Source: an uncultured Eggerthella sp. (lineage in GTDB: Bacteria > Actinomycetota > Coriobacteriia > Coriobacteriales > Eggerthellaceae). Taken from it: a stretch of 64,000 nt of DNA. Position numbers and translations under genes: made by a program. How positions within the stretch are numbered: the stretch's first letter is position 1; the number at the start of each line of letters is the position of its first letter. Positions 57,336-64,000 of the stretch are shown piece after piece. Under the pieces are notes generated by a model. The model was not told the DNA's origin and ran no database searches. It saw only the letters and a list, made by a program, of their open reading frames with translations. The stretch is taken from the NCBI GenBank assembly GCA_900553605.1, contig USDX01000005.1:43032-107031 (forward strand), in the 5' to 3' direction.

Positions 57336-58721
57336 ATGGCAATTGAAGGGGAATGCGGCGTGGGCACTGCGGTGGAAAGCAAGAAAACCAATAGCATAGA
57401 TATGCTTCATGGCCCCTTGGCTAAGAAGATCGTTCTATTTTCCATTCCCCTTGCTATTACCAGCATTTTGCAGCAGTTGCTGAACTCTACCGATGCGGTA
57501 TTTGCTGGCCAGTGGCTGGGCAGTGATGCGCTAGCTGCTGTTGGTGGCGTTGCTCCAATTATCAGTTTATTTGTCGCGGTGTTCGTTGGGCTGTCAGTCG
57601 GCGTAAACGTGGTAATCGCGGTCCATATCGGGCACGACGACATCGATAAAATCAGGGGCGCGGTCCAAACCTCAGCCGCTGCCGCTGTGGTTTGCTCGCT
57701 TGTTTTGGCTGTTGCCGGTGTCCTTTCGACCGATTTTATTCTTGCTGCAGTGAATATGCCCGGTGAAGCGTGGGCTGAAGGAGCGCAGTACCTGCACGTT
57801 TACTTCATCGGCATCGTTTTCTTGGTTATATACAACTTTGGTTCTGCTGTGCTTCGAGCCAAGGGCGATACATGGCGTCCTTTGTATGCCTTGGCGGTTG
57901 CCGCAGTGCTCAACATTGCATTTGATTACGTTGCGGTAGAGTTCCTTGGCTTGGGTGTATTTGGCATCGCGGTAGGTACGGTTATTGCTGATGCCGTGTG
58001 TGCAGCCGTTATTGTTTTCTTCCTTCTCACCGAAGAGGAATCCTACCGTCTGGAACTTAAGGATTTTAAGGTTGTGGGGATCGATCTTAAAACTCTTATG
58101 CATATAGGTCTTCCTGCCGCCTTGCAGGGAGCGGTATTCGCCCTTTCCAATATTATTATCCAAGGCGAGATCAACAGCTTTGGTGCAGATGTAACCGCAG
58201 GTTCGTCTGCTGCTATGAATTTCGAGTTCTACACCTACTTTTTCGTGAATGCCTTTTCCCAGGCCGCAGTTACCTTTATTGGCCAGAATTATGCGGCAGG
58301 CCAGTATGAGCGTTGCGACAAGGTCATGAAATTCTGCATGGCGGCATCGTTTGTTTCTACGCTGGCATTAAGCTTGCTTTTCACTTTGGGTGGCGATCTG
58401 TTCTTGGGCATTTTCACCGCTGAAGCGGGAGCACTTTCGTTTGCCTATATTCGCTTGTGGCATGTGGAGCTGTTTGAGTTCATGCCGTGTTTGTATGAGG
58501 TTGCGGCGAGCGGTATGCGTGGTATGGGTTGGTCGGTGCTGCCTACCATTGTGGTTATCGTAGGTTCATGCCTTTTGCGCATCGTGTACGTTTTCACGTT
58601 GTTCCCGCTTATTCGCTCGTTCGAGAATCTGATGCTTATTTACCCCGTAACGTGGATCGTGACAGGAGCAACCATGATCGCGCTTTACTTCTATGCCAGG
58701 AGAAAATCCTACAGTAGGTAA
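57336..58721 (+). CDS. MATE family efflux transporter
   Basis: 461 aa multidrug/toxin extrusion antiporter with twelve predicted membrane segments. The family start PLAKKIVLFSIPLAITSILQ followed by TDAVFAGQWLGSDALAAVG (first helices) and the repeated half near 'PAALQGAVFALSN' are typical. Start uncertain: TTG 57303, ATG 57336 and ATG 57402 are in frame; GGAGGAGG at about 57310 fits none perfectly. Substrate unknown; convergent with an EamA gene. Confidence 0.85.
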   Translation: MAIEGECGVGTAVESKKTNSIDMLHGPLAKKIVLFSIPLAITSILQQLLNSTDAVFAGQWLGSDALAAVGGVAPIISLFVAVFVGLSVGVNVVIAVHIGHDDIDKIRGAVQTSAAAAVVCSLVLAVAGVLSTDFILAAVNMPGEAWAEGAQYLHVYFIGIVFLVIYNFGSAVLRAKGDTWRPLYALAVAAVLNIAFDYVAVEFLGLGVFGIAVGTVIADAVCAAVIVFFLLTEEESYRLELKDFKVVGIDLKTLMHIGLPAALQGAVFALSNIIIQGEINSFGADVTAGSSAAMNFEFYTYFFVNAFSQAAVTFIGQNYAAGQYERCDKVMKFCMAASFVSTLALSLLFTLGGDLFLGIFTAEAGALSFAYIRLWHVELFEFMPCLYEVAASGMRGMGWSVLPTIVVIVGSCLLRIVYVFTLFPLIRSFENLMLIYPVTWIVTGATMIALYFYARRKSYSR

Positions 58722-58768
58722 TAACGGTCGTGCATGCTAACCATGTTCCCTCTATTGGCGCTGTGCGC

Positions 58769-59695
58769 TTACTGCAATCGGCGCCGTGCGCTTATCTTGA
58801 CGCTCATTAGGGCAATAGAGGCAACAACCAGTGCGATGCCGAAGATGGCGGCGGGGGACAAATGTTCGCCGAAGAATGCAACGCTTATGATGGCGGTCGC
58901 TATCATTTCCACGGAAGCGATGATGGGGACTTTGCTTGTTTCCCTCATCTTCAAAATACCCTTGTAGTACAGCAGGTATGCCAGCGAAGTGGGAATCAAG
59001 GCCAGTAAGAATCCATAGCCTATGGTTGCGGTGTTGTACGATTCGGTGCAGGTCCATGGTTGGAAGAGAATCAGAACAGAAATAGTGGCGAATAGGTAGC
59101 TGTAAGCACTCATGACGTAAGTATTGGTGGAGCTTCCTGCAATGCGCGTGATTATCGCTGCCATTCCGTAGGTGAATCCTGATGCAATGCCACAGCTAAC
59201 TCCAAGAACTGATAGTGTCTCCAGGTCAAGCTGGCCTCCCGTTGCGGCAAGCGAGCAGCCCACTACATTGATACAGAGGGCGATAACCTTTAAAAGGGAG
59301 ATGCCCTCATGGAATATCAGCATTGAAAACACGGTGGTAAAAATAGGTGCGGTGTTTAGCAGTACTGCCGAAATGGCGATGCCGGCATTGGCGATTGCCA
59401 TGGTGTAGAACATGTTGTAGATGCCGTTGGAAACAACACCAAGCACAGCACAGGCGATAAGAGTTCGCTTGTCGATTATCAGCGCTTTCGGTCCGAATTT
59501 AATTGCGGTGAATGCGGTCATGATAAGAAAAGCAAAGAGCATCCTGATGAAGCTTGTGCTCGCTGCCGTTGAGCCGTGCAATTCCATCATCTTAACCAAT
59601 GGCCCAACAAGCCCCCACAATATGCCCGCAGAAAGGATTTGCAGGATTGCTAAGGTCTCTTTGCCAAGGGATGGCTGGCTCACTGGTTTCCTCAT
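58769..59695 (-). CDS. EamA family (DMT) transporter
   Basis: 308 aa with ten predicted membrane helices in two EamA halves; ILSAGILWGLVGPLVKMM in the first helix and GYGFLLALIPTSLAYLLYYKG in the second half are typical. Drug/metabolite transporter of unknown substrate; cytoplasmic membrane. Confidence 0.82.
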   Translation of the reverse strand: MRKPVSQPSLGKETLAILQILSAGILWGLVGPLVKMMELHGSTAASTSFIRMLFAFLIMTAFTAIKFGPKALIIDKRTLIACAVLGVVSNGIYNMFYTMAIANAGIAISAVLLNTAPIFTTVFSMLIFHEGISLLKVIALCINVVGCSLAATGGQLDLETLSVLGVSCGIASGFTYGMAAIITRIAGSSTNTYVMSAYSYLFATISVLILFQPWTCTESYNTATIGYGFLLALIPTSLAYLLYYKGILKMRETSKVPIIASVEMIATAIISVAFFGEHLSPAAIFGIALVVASIALMSVKISARRRLQ

Positions 59696-59865
59696 TCCGT
59701 AGTGGCGATGCTTGCTGCTTCGGGAGGCAGCTGTAGTGATTTGCTTTATTTGGATAAAGTGTAGCGGTAAAACGTGTTCAATCTTCTATACTCAAGTGCA
59801 TTCTTTACCGTCGGTGCGTCGATTCGCTTGGATTTATGGGCGAATCGTCAGAAAGAGGGACTTTG

Positions 59866-62658
59866 ATGGAAACCCCATCTTCTGTTGTGTCCACCCAGCT
59901 TCCATCTGCAGAATGCGCTTCTCGATGCGCGGGAAGTGCCGTTGATGGCCTTCCGTTGGCCGAAATCGATATCCCCGATAGTTTGCGGGGCGACCTGGCC
60001 CTGTTCCTTCGCCTGGAGCGAAAAGTGCTCGATGAGTACGATCCTGAAATCCGCGGTCTGTTCGATAGGCTTTTGCAGAGCGTGATTGCTGCCAACGAGG
60101 GCGACCCAGGAAGCGCCGCGAGCGATGAACCCGTTGATGAACAGGGGATTCCGCTCCCTTCAACTGAGGGAAATAAAGCATTTCGCGAAGCGGTTGATCT
60201 TCTTGACATGCTTCCCATTGAGCGCGCTCAGGTCGTGGTGCGAGCATTCACCTCATTCTTCCATCTGGCAAATCTTTCTGAAGAAAACTATCGCGTTAAG
60301 ACGTTGCGTGAGCGCGGTCGTGAGCCCTTGCAGCAAATGGAAACCGACCCGACCAATGAGCTTACCGTTGCCTATCGCCAGCTGGTGGATGAAATGGGCG
60401 TGGGTCGCGCCACTGAATTGTTGAACCGCTTGGAGTTCCACCCGGTGTTTACGGCTCATCCTACCGAGGCGCGCCGCAAAGCGGTTGAAGGAAAAATCCG
60501 TCGTATAGCATTGCTGCTAGCCGAACGACCTTATATGGGCGGTTCTGATCTAGCGGAAAACGAGCGCCATCTGCTTCAGGAGATCGATGCATTGGTGCGC
60601 ACTTCACCTATTTCGGTGAAGAAACCCACTCCCGTAGAAGAAGCGGACACCATTATCGACGTGTTCGACAACACGCTCTTCACCACTATTCCTAAGATTT
60701 ACCGTCGATTTGATGATTGGGTTCTTGGTGAAAAGGCGGGTCGCGTTAAGCCGGTCTGTCCGCCGTTTTTTCACTTGGGAAGTTGGATCGGGTCCGATCG
60801 CGACGGCAACCCGAATGTAACCGCGAAGGTGAGCCGTCAGGTAGCTGCAAAGTTTTCCGCCCATATGGTTTCTGCTTTGGCGGAGGCGTGCCGCACGGTG
60901 GGGCGTAACTTGACTCTAGAATCGGGCTACACCTCGCCTTCGGCTGAGCTTTTGAATCTTTGGAACCACCAGGTTGAAATGAGCGAGGTGCTAACCGGCC
61001 GGGCAGAGGTCATCTCCGCTTCAGAGCCACATCGTGCGGTAATGCTCGTCATGGCGGCGCGTCTTGATGCCACGGTTACGCGTAATGCTGACACGATGTA
61101 TCGTTGTGTTGAAGATTTCCTGGTTGACCTTCGGGTGGTGCAGCGTTCGCTTGTTGAGGCAGGCGCGGTGCGTGCGGCGTATGGTCCTGTGCAGACGCTT
61201 ATGTGGCAGGCGGAGACGTTTGGTTTCCATATGGTGGAAATGGAGTTCCGTCAGCATTCAGTTGTTCATGAGCGTGCGCTGGCTGATATTCGCGAAAACG
61301 GAATCCACGGAAGCTTGCAGCCTATGACCCGTGAGGTTCTCGATACGTTCCGCGCCATCGGCTCTATCCAACGTCGTTATGGCAAGAAGATGGCTCATCG
61401 TTACATTATTTCGTTCACGAAAAGCGCTCAGCATGTTGCCGATGTATACGAGCTGGCGCAGCTCGCGTTCGCTCATGCCGAAGATGTGCCGGATTTGGAT
61501 GTTATTCCTTTGTTTGAGCAGCTGGAAGACTTGGAAGGTTGCGTCGAGGTCCTGGATAAGATGCTGGAGCTTCCTGCGGTGCAGCGCCGCCTGGCGCAAA
61601 CCAATCGCAAGATGGAAGTGATGCTGGGGTATTCAGACTCGTCGAAAGACGCCGGTCCGACTACGGCGACGTTGGCATTGCATTCCGCTCAAGGCCGTAT
61701 TGCCCAATGGGCGGAGCGCAATCGTATCGACCTCGTCATGATGCATGGCCGTGGTGGTGCGGTTGGTCGTGGTGGTGGCCCCGCTAACCGTGCGGTCTTG
61801 GCGCAGCCGAAGGGTTCGGTGAACTGCTGCTTTAAGGTTACCGAGCAAGGAGAGGTGATTTTTGCCCGTTACGGAAATCCTGTCCTTGCCCAGCGCCATG
61901 TGGAAAGCGTGGCGGCGGCAACGTTGTTAAGCTCGGCTCCCTCAATTGAACATACCAACACTCAGATGACCAGCGAATTCGCAAGCGTTGCTAAAGAACT
62001 GGATGAAGCGGCTCACAAGAGCTATCTCGATTTGTTGAATATGGATGATTTCGCCCCGTGGTTCGCTACGGTGACACCCCTTGCCGAGGTTGGCTTGCTT
62101 CCCATTGGCAGCCGTCCAGCCAAGCGCGGTCTTGGCGCTAAATCCCTCGACGACTTGCGTACCATTCCCTGGGTGTTCTCCTGGTCCCAAGCACGCATCA
62201 ATTTAGCTGCGTGGTATGGCTTCGGTACTGCTTGCGAAGAGTTGGACGACATCGAGCAGCTTCGTCGCGCCTATCGCGAGTGGCCTCTGTTTGCCACCTT
62301 TATCGACAACCTTGAGATGTCTATCGCCAAAACCGACCAGCGCATTGCGAAGATGTACTTGTGCTTGAGCGATAGGCGCGATCTTTCCGAAAAGGTATTT
62401 GATGAGATGCAGCTGACTCGTAAATGGGTGCTTTCCATTACTGGCAGCGAGTGGCCCTTGGCCCAGCGACGGGTATTGGGACGTGCTGTTCGTGTGCGCA
62501 ATCCCTATATTGACGTTCTCTCGCTTGCTCAGGTTCGTGCCCTGCGCGCCATTCGCGTTCGCGGCAAGGAAATGGCAGCTAAAGAGAAGGCGGATTATCT
62601 TGCGTTGATTCTTTCTACCGTTACTGGTGTTTCCGCTGGCCTGCAGAATACTGGGTAG
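59866..62658 (+). CDS. ppc: Phosphoenolpyruvate carboxylase
   Basis: 930 aa homotetrameric enzyme that forms oxaloacetate from PEP and bicarbonate. Catalytic His in FTAHPTEARRK (about residue 205), SDRDGNPNVT, MLGYSDSSKDAGP, and the glycine loop MHGRGGAVGRGGGP (about residues 626-639). The C-terminus ends LQNTG, the PEPC signature, so the gene is complete. ATG 59866 follows AGAAAGAGGG; upstream ATG 59836 is less likely. In an anaerobe it feeds the oxaloacetate branch of mixed-acid metabolism. Confidence 0.95.
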   Translation: METPSSVVSTQLPSAECASRCAGSAVDGLPLAEIDIPDSLRGDLALFLRLERKVLDEYDPEIRGLFDRLLQSVIAANEGDPGSAASDEPVDEQGIPLPSTEGNKAFREAVDLLDMLPIERAQVVVRAFTSFFHLANLSEENYRVKTLRERGREPLQQMETDPTNELTVAYRQLVDEMGVGRATELLNRLEFHPVFTAHPTEARRKAVEGKIRRIALLLAERPYMGGSDLAENERHLLQEIDALVRTSPISVKKPTPVEEADTIIDVFDNTLFTTIPKIYRRFDDWVLGEKAGRVKPVCPPFFHLGSWIGSDRDGNPNVTAKVSRQVAAKFSAHMVSALAEACRTVGRNLTLESGYTSPSAELLNLWNHQVEMSEVLTGRAEVISASEPHRAVMLVMAARLDATVTRNADTMYRCVEDFLVDLRVVQRSLVEAGAVRAAYGPVQTLMWQAETFGFHMVEMEFRQHSVVHERALADIRENGIHGSLQPMTREVLDTFRAIGSIQRRYGKKMAHRYIISFTKSAQHVADVYELAQLAFAHAEDVPDLDVIPLFEQLEDLEGCVEVLDKMLELPAVQRRLAQTNRKMEVMLGYSDSSKDAGPTTATLALHSAQGRIAQWAERNRIDLVMMHGRGGAVGRGGGPANRAVLAQPKGSVNCCFKVTEQGEVIFARYGNPVLAQRHVESVAAATLLSSAPSIEHTNTQMTSEFASVAKELDEAAHKSYLDLLNMDDFAPWFATVTPLAEVGLLPIGSRPAKRGLGAKSLDDLRTIPWVFSWSQARINLAAWYGFGTACEELDDIEQLRRAYREWPLFATFIDNLEMSIAKTDQRIAKMYLCLSDRRDLSEKVFDEMQLTRKWVLSITGSEWPLAQRRVLGRAVRVRNPYIDVLSLAQVRALRAIRVRGKEMAAKEKADYLALILSTVTGVSAGLQNTG

Positions 62659-62762
62659 GCAGCAGTTGCTCTTTTGCGGTTAAGCGCTGAGCGGCAGCCG
62701 AACAGTAGATAGTGAGAAACTGGAAGAAAGTTTTTGTCTTGCCAGAAGATAAGGAGTGAGCC

Positions 62763-63101
62763 ATGCAGGTAGATTTCGATTCCATCCAACCTGAAACCAT
62801 TGAGCATTTTAAGGGCGGGGAAGGCTCCGTTACCACTCAGGCCTACGTTGACGGAAACAACCGGATTATGAGGGCAACAGTGCATCCGCATTCTTCCATT
62901 GGTTGGCATCAGCACAGTGGCAATTCCGAGATCGTGTACGTCTTATCCGGTGTTGGCAAGGTGGTTGTAGAGGGCGGCGAAGAGCCCTTGGCCCCTGGTA
63001 TGTGCCATTACTGTGCGGAGGGCCAGTTCCATTCTGTGGTGAACCCTAATGAAGAAGACCTAGTCGTGTTTGCCGTGGTTCCTCAGCACGGTTCTCTGTA
63101 G
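62763..63101 (+). CDS. Cupin domain protein
   Basis: 112 aa single small beta-barrel. Metal-site motif IGWHQHSGNSEIVYVLSGVG (about residues 41-60) and second cupin half GQFHSVVNPNEEDL (about residues 83-96). Contains the His residues for one metal ion. Substrate unknown; could be an isomerase, dioxygenase or sensor. Confidence 0.8.
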   Translation: MQVDFDSIQPETIEHFKGGEGSVTTQAYVDGNNRIMRATVHPHSSIGWHQHSGNSEIVYVLSGVGKVVVEGGEEPLAPGMCHYCAEGQFHSVVNPNEEDLVVFAVVPQHGSL

Positions 63102-63110
63102 CAATTGGCG

Positions 63111-63662
63111 TTATTTGGAGCGCTCTATTAATTTGCGATACACGTGCTCCACCATCCAGGGTTCGGTTGACGCGGCAAGGGCTTCCTCGAACGTGAGCCA
63201 ACGCACGCCAGAGTTTTCTTCGGGTGCTATGCGCAATGCGTCTTCTTCGCTTGCCTCGAACAGGTAGGTTGCATTGAGGTGCAGGTGAGAGGGAACGTAT
63301 GCCCCGTGTTTCCAGTGCCCATCAACGGTGAGCGTTTCGCAGGAAAGAAGGCCTGAGTGTGCCATTTTGGCGCTGCTCAGGCCTGTTTCTTCTTCGAGCT
63401 CTTTTGCGGCAACGAGCGAAAGGTCGTGTATGCCATCAGCGTGGCCTCCAATCCATGACCACGATTGATAGATGTTGTGATATATCATCAGCGTTTTTGT
63501 GCGGAGGGGGTTTACGACCCAGGCTGATGCGGTAAAGTGCGCCGGCCATGCCCGATTGTAGGCCTCTTCGCGATGAGCGGCTTCGAGAAGTAGTGCGTAG
63601 TCGGCTGCTTCTTCATCGTTCTTGGGCGTAAATGTTTTTAGATCTTCGATGAGGGCAGCCAT
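63111..63662 (-). CDS. NUDIX hydrolase
   Basis: 183 aa hydrolase of nucleoside diphosphate-linked compounds. Nudix box GGHADGIHDLSLVAAKELEEETGL (about residues 72-95), with Asp instead of the first Glu and Lys for the usual Arg, so activity may differ from classic members. Convergent with the cupin gene. Confidence 0.8.
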   Translation of the reverse strand: MAALIEDLKTFTPKNDEEAADYALLLEAAHREEAYNRAWPAHFTASAWVVNPLRTKTLMIYHNIYQSWSWIGGHADGIHDLSLVAAKELEEETGLSSAKMAHSGLLSCETLTVDGHWKHGAYVPSHLHLNATYLFEASEEDALRIAPEENSGVRWLTFEEALAASTEPWMVEHVYRKLIERSK

Positions 63663-63977
63663 GGATGGGCTCCTTTGCGGGTGTTGCGTTTTTCGGCTCT
63701 GGCCATATTATCGCCTCTATATGCTGTTTAGGGATTCCTTAATCTTGAGTCGACTTGTTGCGGTGTTTTGAATTTGATTTATGGCAATCTGCGATATTTC
63801 GCGTAGGTATTGCTTTCGGTCAACGCCTGAAGATGAACATCTTCACATAAATGATCCGGAAACCGTGGTTTTGGCGTATTTGAATTGGCTGATTCTTCGA
63901 TAGAAAACGGACGGCAAAAATTTTTTCAAAAAAGGGGTTGCGCGAAAAACTGGTTTCCGTATAATACTTTCTTGCGC
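63663..63977. other. Gap before the terminal tRNA
   Basis: About 315 bases with no gene seen. Its right end holds the tRNA promoter described separately. Confidence 0.5.
63938..63965 (+). promoter_or_regulatory. Promoter of the terminal tRNA
   Basis: -35 TTGCGC (63938-63943), 16 bases, -10 TATAAT (63960-63965). Confidence 0.7.
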
Positions 63978-64000
63978 GCGGACGTGGCTCAGCTGGTAGA
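63978..64000 (+). tRNA. Partial tRNA cut by window end (probably Gly)
   Basis: First 23 bases of a tRNA: GCGGACG acceptor arm, TG, GCTC D-stem, AGCTGGTAGA. The identity is not visible because the anticodon lies past the window; Gly is a guess from the 5' sequence. Confidence 0.7.

Noticed and set aside
1..64000. CRISPR array, prophage, insertion sequence or integrase
   Set aside because: No spaced direct repeats, cas genes, transposase or phage genes were found.

Overview
The window looks like part of a chromosome from a strictly anaerobic, mid-GC actinobacterium of the class Coriobacteriia (Eggerthella/Slackia-like). This is inferred from protein style and gene content: Tat-exported molybdenum/selenium formate dehydrogenase, a double-cubane reductase, an LPXTG-type surface protein and a mix of ATG, GTG and TTG starts with clear Shine-Dalgarno sites. 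No species assignment is possible by eye.

Layout. 0-15 kb is mostly housekeeping: leuC-leuD-leuB, hisS, aspS, a HAD phosphatase with a DUF5662 gene, cysE, a DegV protein, a DUF2797 protein, a TetR regulator, a flavodoxin-fold reductase, and an XRE-HTH/alanine-type aminotransferase fusion preceded by an array of TTGAAC elements. acpP follows at 15.2 kb.

15.5-36 kb is a selenium region: tRNA-Sec (selC), selB, selA, then an operon on the other strand (yedE, a TusA-like gene, a double-cubane reductase with its activase, three DUF3343 genes, a GT4 glycosyltransferase, a cysteine desulfurase-like enzyme and yedF). Next come a sortase-anchored surface protein, selD and a three-subunit formate dehydrogenase. 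Two genes here have in-frame UGA codons best read as selenocysteine: selD (UGA at 30850-30852, minus strand) and fdhA (UGA at 31773-31775). The region thus encodes the Sec machinery together with two of its products.

36-50 kb is molybdenum cofactor supply for such enzymes: fdhE, a methyltransferase, an FmdE-like protein, moeA, mogA, moaC, moaA, modC, modB (with an unusual secreted N-terminal domain), modA, a ModE-like regulator, a mobB-mobA fusion, a MOSC protein and an overlapping cysteine desulfurase. 50-64 kb holds a CDF transporter, tRNA-Val, a LysR regulator, a second cytoplasmic cysteine-type formate dehydrogenase with a GltD-like partner, MATE and EamA transporters, PEP carboxylase, a cupin, a NUDIX hydrolase and the start of a tRNA cut by the window edge.

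A family of intergenic palindromes (GTGGGAA..AGGGACAGGT..) occurs six times, five of them starting at or within two bases of a stop codon. The most promising undescribed system is the 19.5-27.2 kb operon, which joins predicted selenium carriers to an ATP-driven double-cubane reductase and a glycosyltransferase.
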